Shown piece by piece: positions 21,600-35,030 of a DNA stretch of 64,000 nt. Source of the DNA: Fragum whitleyi. Its lineage: Eukaryota > Mollusca > Bivalvia > Cardiida > Cardiidae. The stretch lies in NCBI GenBank assembly GCA_948146395.1, contig OX411544.1, forward strand, positions 59,015,642 through 59,079,641, in the 5' to 3' direction. Position numbers and translations under genes: made by a program. Numbering within the stretch: position 1 is the first letter of the stretch; every line of letters starts with the position of its first letter. The notes beneath the pieces were generated by a model. The model saw nothing but the letters and a program-made list of their open reading frames with translations, was not told where the DNA came from and made no database searches.

Positions 21600-22880
21600 A
21601 AAATGGCTAGTCCAGTGGTAACGTAATGAGACATATAAAGCGTAACGTAATTTGACGTTATTTTTGCAGCGTAAAATTGGAATAAAAACAAACGCGTTTC
21701 ATTTGAAACAGCCATATACCATATTCTGATTTATATCAAAAGAGGTGATTTAAAGTGTGAATAACTATCATATTCAGTGGCATATCAAATATTTTCAGAC
21801 TGTCGAATCTCTGTAATTACGAAACAAAAACAATTTTATATAAATAAACTATATAAAAAAGATAAAAGAATTGGCATTGTTTGTCTTGCTTTACTATAAA
21901 TTCATCAAAACCGAGGAGATCTTTTATTCAAATTATTCCGGTTAGTATTTCATTTTTTTCCAGTAATTTCGAAATAATCGATAAAATGTGAAACACGCAA
22001 CGTATTACGTCATCAAAATGAGAAGGCTTGACATTTTTTCAAACTTTTTTAGCATTCTCGTATTTAGCGTTTAATTCACGAAGTACAGATTGTTACATAT
22101 TTTGAAAATAATGATCTGACCATTTTTTCTAGTTTAATTTTTATTCGATTAAATCGATATTTAATACGATAATGGTAACGCCTCACGAAAATGGTACGAA
22201 AAAAATGACGTAATTTCAAAAAGCGTGACATTTTTTCAGACTTTTTCACGCGAAAATTTTGTATTTAATTAAGACACGGAAAGAAACAAACTTTAAACTG
22301 AAGAAATAAAAATCTGACCATTTTTCCTAAATGTGTTTAGGTTTTACAATTTCCTTTGTTTTGTATGATTATTTTTACGTTGAATTTTTTTAGTCGTCAT
22401 TTTTTGCTTCATTTTCAGCAGCGTTACACTTTCCGCTATTTTATTTACATGAAGAGATTTTCGCAAATTTTTAGCGTAAACTTTCAAAATTCACACTGCA
22501 TAAGGACTAGTATTCTAGGTAGTTGTGTGTAAAATATTACGACGATGAAGAGCGTATCCGCAGTTTTATGGCATTTTGAACATGTTTTGAAAGAGAAGCA
22601 TGTTACGCGTTATATGCGCTTTTTGGCGATTTTTTTTTACAATAAACTCGATAATATTTTTCATTCACAGCCATGGGTATTAGAATTTAGTGTTTAAGAG
22701 ATAGAGCTATTTAAACGCTTTAAAATGGTGTACAACAATGTGCTGTTTTAGCCTATACAGCGATTTTAATCTAAAATAGAATAAAAATATGACTAATTTT
22801 CATAAACTAGCCCGACGTTCCTGCGACGTCTCAATGAGCTGTCATTTGTCTCCCGCCAATTTGCTTTTAATGAGTAGCAC
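21600..22880. other. AT-rich intergenic DNA
   Basis: No gene and no repeat recognised. It has several ACGTAA-type words (TGACGTAATTTC and similar near 22005 and 22207) of unknown meaning. Confidence 0.5.
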
Positions 22881-22884
22881 ACCT

Positions 22885-23022
22885 AAGTGGGGATGAGCAG
22901 CTTGTGGAAATGTTGTGGCTGTACCACAGGAAACCATATGAAACTATGGGAAAGTGCACCATTTGCCTAAATATAACTGCAATAATGTTGAAAGCGGCGT
23001 TTAAACTACAAATCAAAAATTC
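22885..23022 (+). mobile_element. degenerate SINE fragment
   Basis: The 3' part ATAACTGCAATAATGTTGAA, AGCGGCGTTTAAACT matches the SINE tail region. The upstream GTGGCTGTACCACAGGAAAC is a decayed body. Confidence 0.7.
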
Positions 23023-23844
23023 TTTCATCGTCGTTGCTCCTCGCTTTCGAAGAAGACCTTGGCATATATTCTTGAGTACACCCGGTTTAACTTCAGGTAG
23101 CTACACCCCTGCCTTTTTCGCGCTTGTGTGTCACAGCGTTAATTATTATCGGTTTATTCCTGATTCTCCCACATTTGAAAAAGTCGATAAAAAATCAATA
23201 CAGGTAAGATGTGGGATAATCCCTGCCTGGGGCTAAATTATTGGTAAGTTCTCGAACCTTGTTCCACGAGCGTTTCAATTTAAAATATTAGATTTCGAGT
23301 CACGAACATATACGTTATCCTATGCCGTACCAGATCCCATTTTTAATTGCAAACGAGAATTGAAATCATTGAAATAAAAGGAACAGTTGCTTATCCCAAG
23401 CAAAATTCTTCTACAAGATTTCATGTGCATTCTGGCTTACGTCTTTTTAATTGCAGCTACGAGATTCTGGTGGTCATCCGACGTCATGGTGTGTGGATGA
23501 CAATTTTTGAGATAGAGACAGTAAGGTAGAACGACCTTTCAGATTACCAAATTTCAACCTTACGTTTTCTGTGATTAATGAAACAGTAAATCACAAAAAA
23601 TCAACATTTTAAGTTTATTTCTTTTATTTTGCAAAGAAAAAAGTAAAAGTTTAATATAATACTCTTCACGGAGTCTGTCTTTCAGGACATCCAAGCGCTC
23701 GTCGATCTGTCGATGATTTCTATTCTTCAATGGTCTTATTCCTCCAAAGATGCAGGAAAGGGCCTCACTCTCTTGTTTAGCACAAATCGTTTTGTACATT
23801 TTCAGATGTGGGTGCTTGATGGATTTCTTCAGCATGCTGTTCTA

Positions 23845-24084
23845 GCCCTTGAGTTGGTTTGTAGAAGGCTCTTGTGTATGGAAGTAGTTCCAAGTCTCCT
23901 TCTCGCCTTCAATCAAGTATTCCGTAACGTAGTCCATACATGTCTCAACGACAGTCGGCAGTTCCAAGTGACCAACGTCTGTAGCCACTTCAAACCATAC
24001 AACTTCTACGCCTACTAATGGTACCAGAGGCTGTCGCGCGTCGTACCAATCTGTGGATATCTTCGTTTGTTCTTTACAGGTCCG
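23845..24084 (-). pseudogene. coding-like remnant, possibly BTB/BACK-type
   Basis: An 80-codon open stretch on the - strand encodes a peptide with balanced, protein-like composition, including VWFEVATDVGHLELPTVVET and CMDYVTEYLIEGEKETWNYF. The pattern of a helix ending in L-E-L-P followed by V-x-x-C-x-x-Y-V-x-x-Y-L resembles the region after the BTB fold in kelch-type proteins. After a stop (TAG 23844-23842) the same frame continues with a charged helix-rich stretch to about 23610. Upstream is another stop at 24087-24085. No start codon or good splice sites were found, so it looks like a decayed gene piece or retrocopy. The BTB suggestion is a guess from pattern only. Confidence 0.3.
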
Positions 24085-24239
24085 TCAGCCCCTGTACCTT
24101 TCTCCATATTCTAATGTGTCTAGTGAAAGAGGCAAGCTTTTATAATGGTGTCAGGGCAGACTCAACTGGTGGCGTTCTTTGGTGCCTTCTTGTGGTCCAT
24201 GAGGAGTACGTCTGGTTGCGGGTGTAGGCCCAGTCTTCT

Positions 24240-26090
24240 CTCGTCATGACGTTGTCGTTAATTTTTATGGTGAATTAAACTTGAAAGATACTCCGCCATT
24301 TCATACCACTCTTTTTCCATTTATTCTTTCTATCTCTCACAATGTTCGTTCCTGTCTTTAACCAATTCTCACACTTTCACTATTTACTAATCTCGATTTT
24401 TGAATTATACGTACAATATGTCTATGACCATCCAGAACTAGGCTAGGCTAAATCCACCGAGTTTGTTTCGTACATGTGTACAAAATCCAGATGAAGCTAC
24501 GCAATTGCCTTGACTTGTCTTTACTTTCAAAGTTAAGCGATTTGTGATTGTTTCCTTTTCTCTATTTTTCCAACTTTCGTCATAATTACAAAATGAAAGT
24601 TGATTATCACTTTAACTTTAAAAGTTTAATTTCGTAAGAATACTTAAAGACCGACCTTTTATTTTTACCGACCGTAAATGGTTTGATTGGACTAATCGCA
24701 CAAACCGATATATCACTAATATGTTTGCAGTAATCGATCAATACTTAAAGAATTGGAATACAATATGAACCTGACTGTAATCACACATTTTCCCTTACCC
24801 CCGTCTCCCCACCAGGTATATGGTATTATTGGATTTTCAAATGTGGGAGAATCGGGAAGACACCTTATTATCATTCAATGAAGCCTGTATTGACCCATCC
24901 CCGGAGCATTACGTTACTCTCCATTCATTACCCCTGGGACAATACGCTAGCGAAGCGTCGTTTCTGTGAATATTCATGACTATTGTATATTTATTGATTA
25001 ATCGACCAATCAAGATTGCAGTGACGTAATGCTACTCCTCTAAAAAGAGTGTTTCCGATGCTAAAATTTATATGGAAATTCCATATGTTAAAACCAATGT
25101 CATTTAGCACGACATTCGCCTTTTTTGTTATGGATATGTGACAAAGTAACAGTATACAGCGATTACATTTGTACTGGTATGAGATACTAGATAGACTAGA
25201 TTTTGTGGAGGAGTTTTAATGATACATCAGTAAGAGCTCGGAAAAACTTGTTGTGCATGATAAAAACAGGCTAGCGTAATATGTGTTCAGTGACGAAGGC
25301 TAGGGCGTGGAAAAGACAGTCTCGATAGGGCAATTTGAAATTTGAATTTAAAAAAAAAAAGAAAAAAGAAGAAATGGCGTGTAGATCTAATGCAGACTCA
25401 AATTATATCAACTTCTCATACAAAAAATATGTTTCATTAATTATTCATGAGTTCGAGATTATTTAAGCAAGTTGCCCCAGGGTCGATAAATGTAGTTTAC
25501 GGACTGGAGCGACATTGGGTTACCGAGGATGGCATTGACCTGATATCAATCGTCTGCTAACTTGAACATGGATTGATATCAGACAGTCTATTTTTAGAAA
25601 CAATTTGAACATTCTTGATCTCTACCAGAACACACATTCACCTAAATTTCTTTGATTTCAAATGGCTCATAAAATTTGAGCGCTGAATATGATTGCAAGA
25701 TGAATAGAATGACAGTAACTTATAATACCAACATTATCGGGTCTTGGCCGTGATAAATTATCTTTACTCAGTCAAGTTTCGTCACGATAAACTCTCCCAA
25801 CATCAACCAGATAAAATTGATATTTTAAGGCACTAAAATATTTCTTTGTATATACATAAATTTGGAAAGTTATGTCTATTTGTTAAACGCATAAATGTGA
25901 TAATTTAGCCTTTTGTTGTATTACTTGTGTTCGTGTACAACTATGTAATTAAAACTGTACTATTCTATTATTTTCAATGTTGGTTAGCTTATTTTAAAAT
26001 CATCTTGAAAAGTGTTTGTGAAAATGGTGTATTCAGCACTTATTATTATTATACCACGAAGAAATTCGATCGAAACATACGATATACGTT
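24240..26090. other. AT-rich intergenic DNA, no feature recognised
   Basis: No convincing exon, RNA gene or repeat. Runs of A/T are common. Confidence 0.5.
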
Positions 26091-26093
26091 ACC

Positions 26094-26365
26094 ATAGGCG
26101 TAGCTAGGATGTGGAAAATTTTACGCATTTCTAAGGCGACCACCAAATAATATAGGATAAAGGCGATATATGGACTGTGACTAAAGACCAATGCCCTCCA
26201 CCCGCTCCCCGTTTATATGATTTGAGCGTTGGTGAAAAATCATACGTCGTAACTACAGCTTGAATAAGCTGTAGTTTCGATGTTATGATCATTCATCAAC
26301 GATATTTTTCGAAAGAGGATTTATCTTCATTACGTAATTTCGTAATTTGCGTAATGGGAGCTACG
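26094..26365. mobile_element. candidate MITE with GGCGTAGCT ends and internal hairpin
   Basis: TAGGCGTAGCTAGGATG at the left and GGGAGCTACGCCCTT at the right are imperfect inverted ends. The internal ACGTCGTAACTACAGCTT / AAGCTGTAGTTTCGATGT hairpin (26247-26285) shares its arm with 21176-21217. Confidence 0.6.
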
Positions 26366-27001
26366 CCCTTGCGTTACCATCATAAAATAGGTTATGGGAG
26401 AAATATATCTTGAAAATTGCATATCAAAAATGGTCTATAGTTACTGTGAACATATAGCCTACGCGGACTCTAGTTCTCAAGATTTCTACACTGAAACTAA
26501 CTTTTAAACAGCAACCCGGCATTATTCATATTTTAACACATTCGTCGTCATATAATAAAGAGCAGTTGATTCTATAGTAGGCCTATAGACTTTACATCCG
26601 GTAATTTCCGACTACATCCCTATTTGGAAGACAGTACAAAGACGTGACTGGGTTACTGCCCCTAGATCTATCGATACTAGAGACAGGTATTTTACAAATT
26701 TTCGTAAGGTCATGTGACCCGGTAGTGACGTCATTTGATCAACGTTAAATGGAAGCTAGAAAATCGTAAAGCGTTTGGTAGCGGATTTGCGACATGAAGT
26801 TGATCGAAAAGCACGATGAATGCAGCGAAAAACAACAAATAATGAGTTGATTGTTTGTTTTTCTTTCGTATGTATATCATGTTAAGAGCAAATTTATATA
26901 AGCAACAGAATTTCAGTCCTTCCATTTTAAATAATGCCGCCAAATTTCAACGGCTATCGACATGCATGATGGGAAAATTCTTACGGTTTGTAATAACTTA
27001 C

Positions 27002-27200
27002 TTGTCGTGAAAAACACACATCCAATCAGATTGCCGTAAGATTTATACACTACCCGTTGTCTCTCACAGACATCGGGGTACCAGTTCATACAAAGACGAG
27101 ACAATGATACTCCCGATGAGGAGTTAATGACCGGAACCGAACTGAGCAGGAAAGGTAAGAAAAATAGTGCACCCCAGGCGGGTAAAACAGAAATGATCAT
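27002..27200 (-). CDS. first coding exon of a probable secreted protein
   Basis: The open frame starts at ATG 27200-27198. Its first 30 residues look like a signal peptide: a hydrophobic run LPAWGALFFLPFLLSSVPV, then small polar residues NSSSGVS as a likely cleavage region. The mature part begins SLSRLCMNWYPDVCERQRVV and has a third Cys in GNLIGC. The frame meets a consensus donor, ACAA|GTAAGT, at 27002/27001, leaving phase 1 after 66 codons. Signal peptide plus a textbook donor makes a real 5' exon more likely than chance. Spacing of the cysteines allows a cysteine-rich extracellular domain (EMI-like is one possibility), but I do not recognise the family. The start has a weak context. No later exon was found on the - strand to the left. 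It faces the EF-hand gene tail to tail. Confidence 0.55.
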
Positions 27201-27209
27201 ATAATTTTG

Positions 27210-30200
27210 TTTATAATATGACTTACGTCGCGAGAGTGAAAAAACCTCAATGAATATATGTTTGATATTACAGAGGTGTTATTACGTTAGTGGAAAAAGT
27301 ATGCAAATGGGCTAAGAACGAATAGATGCTTGTATTTTCGTTGTGAAAATGAGGTCTTTGTGCCTTTTATGACGTCACTTCACAAACGGCGTTATAACTT
27401 TCGCGGAATATCTTGAATCAATAAATTTCCGGAATTTCCTCGCTTTATAGGAAAAATTAAGGTCACATTATAAATAGAATATCAAATTTGTGATCATAAA
27501 ATACCGAATATTAGATTTGTCATCTAAAACAGATAAAATCTCGGCGCAGCCTCGTTTTTATTGGTCTGGTTTAGCAGGCCATAGGAAACAACCCTGCATC
27601 CAGGAAATTGCCTAGGAAAAAGGTAATCGAGTCAAAACCGAACAACGTGTGTACTACGTAGCTTTTTTGTATTTTTTGCGCGCCGAAAAAATGGTCTAGT
27701 TTACGTCATCAACTTTTGTGCGACACGAAGTGCTTTGCGTATTCAACGCAGTGCTTGCATATCACTACGCTGTGCTAAAATCAAAGTACTGATAGTACTA
27801 AATGCGAGGGAGCTGAGACGAAACGACACATGTGGTCAATTTTCTGGAATATAATCTTGATTATTCACCTTGTCCTTATTATATATACTAGATATTTTCG
27901 TACTTATCACTGCTAAAATCACTGCTGTGTTAAAGATACATTGTTTTTATATTTGATCTTGACGGATGACCTTGCTAATAGGGAAGAGAAGAAAATGCTG
28001 CTAACTAACACTTTCTCCTTTCTCCTTAATATTATCTACCCTTTCTGCTACAAATTTTACTCATTTGCCCACATATTGTATGTAATCTTGCACCCTTTAC
28101 AATTTGGACCTGTCTAAACATTAGTTTTCTTGTAATGGATTAATCTAAATTAGAAAAATTTAAAAGCCTTGGCCCATCCTTAAACCCTTAAGCAGACGAC
28201 AATATTTCAGACTGGGCCAACTTAGAGCAGGTTGCAGACAATAAATAAACATGAGTTTTTTTTAAAAAAAATTAGAAAAATAATTGGGTATGAGTAAAGG
28301 GTAGACCATATTGTGGGAAAGAGAGAAATTGACCCTATCAATTTCTTGTTATCCAACGGTAAAATACAAATTCTTTATGGAATTCAATTCAATGTAAAAG
28401 AAAGGGCAGATGAGCTTGTGCCCCTAGAAAAACAACATTACTACGATTGTTAGACGGAATGATCGAATGGATAAATTGACTGAATAGTAGCAAACCAATC
28501 AACTCAACTAAAATAATAGTAGTCATCTATACCTTGGGAATAAGTTGTTTTTGGCGGACTCAGCGCTATATAGTGAGCATACCGTTCGACATTTTTCCTT
28601 TGAAGTGAGTTCAGAATGTGGCTTACGATCTCTAGAGGTAAATGGAACCCTTGGTTTCTCTCGCCTAAAAAAGTGTTGCTAAAAAGATTATTGGAGAGCA
28701 TGTATTAAAATGTCACATTGCCTCTTTATTAACCAGGCCTTCAGCGTTTTTAGCGCTTTGATCTGTTAACTGATGACTCGTCTAATAAATTCGGTAGTCA
28801 ATGACCATCCATTCAATATCCTCTATGTATTCTTGAAGATGGGTGGATTCACAATTACTTCTTGGTGTCTGTATTAAAAGTTCAAAGACGATGGTCCTTC
28901 TTTATGAAGATGAAAAAAAAACTATTTACCAGATTTTCAAAATTTCGGATTAAAAATTCTCAGAAATTACCCAATTACTGACATATTTTGCACACAATTT
29001 ATTGATGAGTTAAAAAAAACAAAATCAGATTACAAATAACTCCAAAATTCGTTCACATTTCATTACACCATACCGGATGTAAATTCACATTTTCTGTGAA
29101 TAGTTACATGTCTTGAAATTTTATATTACATCAAAAATAGTTATAATCATTACTGAACGATTGGTGCTATTTTGCACTTTTAATTGTGAAATGTCGCACT
29201 ATTTTGGTCGTAAAGTTTCCGTTTACACTTGTTTTTCCTTTACACTTGTCTACAAAACTTATTCTATAAGTATATGTACACGCTTTATTCCATGAAACTT
29301 TACTGTTTTGTTTGTAAACCCGTGTAAAGTTTCCTTTTACATTATATTGTTATATTTTACACCATAAGGGTTAGCAAATGCTACAATTCAAAGATTTGCT
29401 CTTATGGCTATCAGACACCATTGGAAACCCTATATCGATCAAGAAAGAGTGACGAAAACATATTGCCTCCCTTTAATAAAAGTTTATCCCTATCGTATTT
29501 TTTTAATTAAAGGTTCATGCGTTTTTGATATTCTAAATTTATTGTTATTTTGTTTTGAAATCAAATTGCAATGAAATGAACATTATAGTCTACCGAGGTT
29601 AGAATTATTTGGTTATAAAATAGTAAACCCTCTTGAAAATTGCGTAACATAGATTCACGGGCAATTTTTCCTTTCCAACGTTACAAGTACTTGTTCCGAC
29701 GGAATCGTTGGAATAAAACTTGGTAGGTAAAAATGCCAACGAGTCTTATATGGCGATATATTATTTCATTCATAGAATACGTTTTGAAAAATCGGGAATT
29801 TTTGTTGGAAAGTGAGAAAACTTGTTGTAAGCAAGTTTTCCTTTTCTAAAAATGTTATTAATCGATTTTTCTCTGCCATTACATTACTTTTTAACTGTCT
29901 TTTGTCATTTGAATATTTTTCTAGAACATTAAACAAATGATAATGAGATATTTAGTACATGTATGTCATGGACGCTAAAATTTTGTTGTAGTGAAATGCA
30001 TAATCTTAACACGGACGGATATACATGATGATTGGCTGTTTTTGAATATATTTTTTCCTTTCATATGCATTTTCCTTTATAAAAGTATAGAGGAATCCCC
30101 CTTCCTTCTCGGTATTTATCACAGGTGTAGAAATCGATTTTTTTGTATTTGTAATGAAAGAAGAATCCATAGGAACAAGTCTTCTTCTAACCCACTCAAT

Positions 30201-31280
30201 CAACTAAATTGCTTCCCACGTGCCTGGATTATCAGTAATTGAAACCTATGTAACAGTTACATCAACATCAATGAGGTACATGTTCATTCGGAACATCACT
30301 CGGTCATTTCCGTAAACTGCAACAGACCTCGGATGTATGTAAGGCGGATGGGTATGTAACAAAACCGTGCATTTTGTTAGGCGGAGACAGGGTAAGAAAA
30401 ACTAGCACTGTAGATGTATATCTATTACAGTAAATAACAGTTAAATAATACAGTAAATGATGACTCGTCATTCTCAAAAATTAAGATTTTTCAGCCCTTA
30501 TTTTAGAAACTAAAGATATATATACATGTATTAGGATACGATGGTTTTACGTAAGTGACTTAAACGAGTAGCGTTGGCGACCTCGAGTAATTTCACTCAC
30601 AGTTTCGAGTGCTAACGCCATTTTAACTGACCTCATCGAGATATTCCAAGATTTTCTCGTATTTTTTAAAAGTAGTCCGTCTATGTACATTCGAGGTGTT
30701 CCGAATGGTACATGTTTTGTATTACATCAAATATAATTAAACTCATTAATGTCTTATGGATATTTATAACCAGAATACAAAGCTAGGTAAGCACCTGAAT
30801 TTGGAGGGTTGGTGGTTTCATGGAAAGCAAAGTGACCAAAAATGTCTGGATACACCTACTTTATTTTACCACTTCTGATTCTTCTAATGTTAAACTAATT
30901 TTCTATCATATTATTTCAACTTTATTTAATTTATGTGTATTTTTTTGTTGGTTTTAAAATAAAAATTAGATTTCGGTAAAAAAGAAAGAGTATTTTTAGA
31001 ACGTTTTTTTCTGCATTTTCGTCTTGTAAATGTTATTTATCAAATATTTTACAATTCCTTGTATACGGTGAATCGTGTAAACTAACCCACTTACATTGAA
31101 GGTCATTTTTCAGCTTCTTATCGTCCTTTTCTTGGCATTTTGCAAATAAAAACTGTATTTTCAAAAGTCCCCATTTTTTCCGAATTATGCATGGGAAGCT
31201 ATGCTGATTTTTGGTCAAATTATCGTAAAGGTACACTGTAAGAAATTATCTTATTAAAGTAAGAAAGTGCCTAATGGTTT
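27210..31280. other. gene-poor AT-rich DNA
   Basis: Apart from a short trace of repeat L at 30290-30335 (GGAACATCACTCGGTCATTT) I find no exon, RNA gene or complete mobile element in this 4 kb. It may be the upstream region of the - strand exon at 27200. Confidence 0.5.
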
Positions 31281-31553
31281 AATGATTGATTGAATGGAAT
31301 TAAACGCCGCACTCTCAACATTTTTTCAGTTATATCGCGGCGGTTGGGGCACCTAACGATGGTTTCTTAGTATTTCTCTCACCAGTTCAATCACCACATC
31401 CTTTCCTAGCCTCCAGCTGCTATCTCACATGGGTCTACGATTATCAACCCATTGGTGAGAGACAAATAGTCGGAAAGAACGAGTGCCACCGGCGGGGATC
31501 GAACACGGGACCTCTAGATTAACAGTCCGACGCGCTAAAGTGGTGTCGGGCTA
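31281..31553 (-). mobile_element. full-length SINE with Asn-tRNA-like head
   Basis: Reverse orientation. The tail (AATGATTGATTGAATGG) is at the left. The body is followed at right by the tRNA-like head, which on its own strand reads TTAGCGCGTCGGACTGTTAA, then TCTAGAGGTCCCGTGTTCGA. The anticodon loop would be CTGTTAA (GTT, Asn-like). This head differs from the Gly-like head of the copy at 38123. Confidence 0.85.
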
Positions 31554-31564
31554 CGTGAAGGTAG

Positions 31565-31665
31565 TAAAACCTAAAACCATTTGAGTCTGCGTGAGATTCC
31601 GAACTTTTCAATATGCGCAAAGCAAAGAGTCTGACCAGCCTGTGCATTCGCATAGTTGATGAAAA
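31565..31665 (+). repeat. dispersed repeat K2
   Basis: TGCGCAAAGCAAAGAGTCTG and ACCAGCCTGTGCATTCGCAT match the copies at 7453 and 44752. Confidence 0.65.
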
Positions 31666-33956
31666 ATGATGTCGCCTGATTTTAGTTTGAAAATATAAAC
31701 CGCGAATTTTCTTTTTTTTATCGGCTCCTTCAAAAGAAAAGTTAAATTTAACATGGGCACTTACAAATATTTTTATCATCCATCTCCGATTAAGACTAGA
31801 GCCGTATGGTTAAGAATCTTATTTAATTTACTGCTTTCTTGTATACATGAAGGCAAACTGTCCAAGCCTTATTTATACAAAAATGAAAGCATAAGATCAA
31901 CAGAGCCAACATTCATACATTTCTACAAGCTTTACGCGAATAAATATAAATGCAAATCGTAATCAACGTGTTGTAATCTACTTTACAAAGTTATCAAAAA
32001 TCACCATCTTGAATAAATAAATGAAACGAAAATTTCCTTGCCTCTAGCGATTGCGAGAAAATTTCAAGCACTACTTTCAAAGAAAATGTTGGACTTTGTG
32101 TCCACTTTCATCCGTCAAAGGCAGTAGTCCCTGAATTACAACCGCGCAATATTTTTTTTCTACAACCATAGTATTGCGGGAATCGATATGAAAAGATGAC
32201 GCCATCAAGTCACAATAATATGACGTCATTGAGTCGAAGTCAATTTTCGAATAAAGCAGAATATGCAGACTTTAAGAGATTGATGGTTGTAGAAAAAAAT
32301 CAAGTAGTTGATGAATTACCGAAATGTTGTATCTACAGGCTTTTTTTTCATTTTCTATGTACGACATTTAGTTCGAACAGCGATAAAGCTGTAAGGAAAA
32401 AGCAAGTTGTTGGTTAATGACCAGAATCTCGTATCTATGGCGTTATTCATGCTGGCGATATTCATGGTACAACATTTTCGGTTGCACAACCACAAAATGA
32501 AAAAGCCATATATTGACGGGGTTTGCCTGCATATCCGAATCACACCATTCAGATGTTTTACATTAAATTCGCACATATTCAAAAAATAATTCAATAAAAT
32601 ATTATTAAAAAGACAAAATATATATATTTACATGTATTTATAATAATAAAGATAAACCCAGTTAGGTAAAATAGCATCGCTTATGCAAAACTTGTACATG
32701 TTTTATGAAAAATAATCTATGTTACTATAGACTATATATTGGGGCCGAGTTAACCGGGCCGAGTTATTCAATGGGCCGAGTTGACATGTAACCCGCGTTC
32801 TCGTTCTAACGGGTTACACTGAAATACGAAAAGACCTTATTTTGGCGAAAAGACGCGAAAAGACGCGAAAAGACCTATTCTTGTGAGAAGACCTATTCAA
32901 ACTGTTTCCTTTTGGCACATACACAATTTTTGGGGGCAACTTTATTTATTTATTTTTTTATTTTTTTATTTTTTTTTGCATGTTTAGTTTGATAATACAG
33001 AATCGCGATACCAAATGTGGTGGTTTAACCCGTTACCAGACGATAGATGGAAAAATCCACAACATTTTCAGGTGGTACAATTAGCTTCTAGATATTGTTT
33101 TTAATCTTATTGTTATAAAGTCGGTTCAAAAGCTCCCTTAAGATTGTGTTATTTTGTTAATATATATTGCCGACTCAAAATAATTCAAATCTTATCATAT
33201 CTTATCTTATCTTAAAATTTATCAGTTAACTGGAGTTCGTCCTAAAGTTCTATTATCTAGCACATTAACTGAAATGAATTTTACATTATTTCGAATTCAA
33301 AAGACAATATTATCAAATAATATTAAAAACTTTTGAAGCAAAGTAAAACACATAAAGACCATTTCTTCTGCAGAATGATGCCGTGCAACTTATTCTTTAA
33401 GTGTAGAATACTATTTTAAGCAAGCTTTTTATTTTCGCATTTTTTATTTCATATTATTTTTTTCCGATACGAAATACGATTATTTAACCCGTTTCCAGAC
33501 GATAAAATCTTAATTAGAAATGTGAATGACATCAAAAACATAAGAATTGCAAAAGAAATCACTATTTTTTCGGATAAATGGAGTCCGATTCCAAAATTTA
33601 TTTTATAGAGTCCATTAACGGACGATAAACTTAAAATCAGCACAGAAGAACACAAAAGGACCAGTTTTCCCGCGAAAAGACTGATTTTAATGAATTATCA
33701 TAAGTGAATTTTGACTTAAATTACCGTATTGACGGACCTTAGCTTTTTAATAAATAAGGTAATATGTTTTAATCCGTCATATGGCGAGAAAATATTCTTA
33801 GAGAAGAAATAGAACCACTTAGTATGCAGAACATATCTAAACTTGTAAGTTAACTTGAGGCCATTTTCAAAATTCTAGGATTTATCTCTATTACAAACGA
33901 AAGAATTATAGATTTTTTGGAATTCAAAAGTTTACAGACATAAATATCAATACAAA

Positions 33957-34652
33957 TACAAGAGGATAGTGATGGTCCTATATCGCTCACCTTCGTATCT
34001 TTGACTCAATTAAAAAATATCAAATAGCAAAAGTCATAATTGTACTGTTTATGATTCGTGGCCTCATGGAAATTGCCACCAAGGCCCATTTTCCCATGAT
34101 ATGACAGGGATCCCTTACATTTTCAATAGGGTTCAGCCTTGTGACCTGACAAACATTCTGTCAAAGTTTCACGAAGACTGGAACAAATTGGTTGCCTCAA
34201 GAGTGCAAACAAGAAAATTGCCATTAATGTCCCTTTTCTCCTTGTATGACATGGATCCTTCCCATTTACAAAAGGGTTCACCTTTTTGATATACCAAAAA
34301 TTGTATCAAAGTTTCGTGGAGATTGGTCGGAAATTGTTGCCTCCACAGTGTAAACAAGAAAATTTTCATTAAGGCCCCTTACTCCGTGATATCTAATGGA
34401 CCCATCTCATTACAATAGGGGTTCATCCTTGTGACCTGACATACATTCTGTCCAAGTTTCATGAAGATTGCACATTATTTGTGGTCTCTTGAGTGTAAAC
34501 AAGAAAATTGTCATAACAGCCCTTTTCCAATGATATGGCATGAATACTTCCCATTTTCAAAGGGTTCAGCCTAGTGACCTGACAAACATTCTGGACAAGT
34601 TTCATAAAGATTGGACCATATTTTTGGCGCCTAGAATGGCCTCTTAAGTGTC
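33957..34652 (-). mobile_element. family A element, reverse, 5'-truncated
   Basis: Begins with the inverted 3' terminus ACAAGAGGATAGTGATGGTC, then TATCGCTCACCTT, followed by four inverted 140-150-bp units with TTTCCCATGATATGACAGGG, GGTTCAGCCTTGTGACCTGA and CAAAGTTTCACGAAGA. The 5' hairpin end is missing at the right. Confidence 0.8.
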
Positions 34653-35030
34653 TAATTTCTATCTTAATTTGTATATGTATTTTTTTTTTTTTTCATTTTC
34701 CCGTGACATTATGGACGTTTAACCATAATAGTTTCTCAAGAGTACTTGTGATTTATAATGCCTAATTAACATGTTGGTGTCGTGTTGTTTGGCTTATCAG
34801 CCAGTTACGGGGTTTACCATAATTGGATAATTAATAAATACAGAAAACAATATAACATGTGGGTTGATTACCGGACCTTTTACAATTAAATTAGTTATTT
34901 AAAACAGGTGACTACAATATTTCAGTACTGATGTTTTGCTACGGAAAAAGAGAAAGTAAAAACTGAATTTAAAAGGGGATCAAACTTTTAAATACGAACT
35001 TACTTGTCCAAAAACTATGGATAAAATAAT

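Noticed and set aside
23180..23235. U1 snRNA-like sequence (CAGGTAAGAT with CCTGCC nearby)
   Set aside because: The 5' splice-site complement is present but the U1 stem-loop order and Sm site are not.
23713..24227. Plus-strand frames of 101 and 69 codons
   Set aside because: Shadows of the better protein-like minus-strand frame.
28504..28701. F-box-like motif (LPLEIVSHILNSL) on the minus strand
   Set aside because: Only one short motif, with no further F-box pattern, no good splice sites and AT-rich composition; likely chance.
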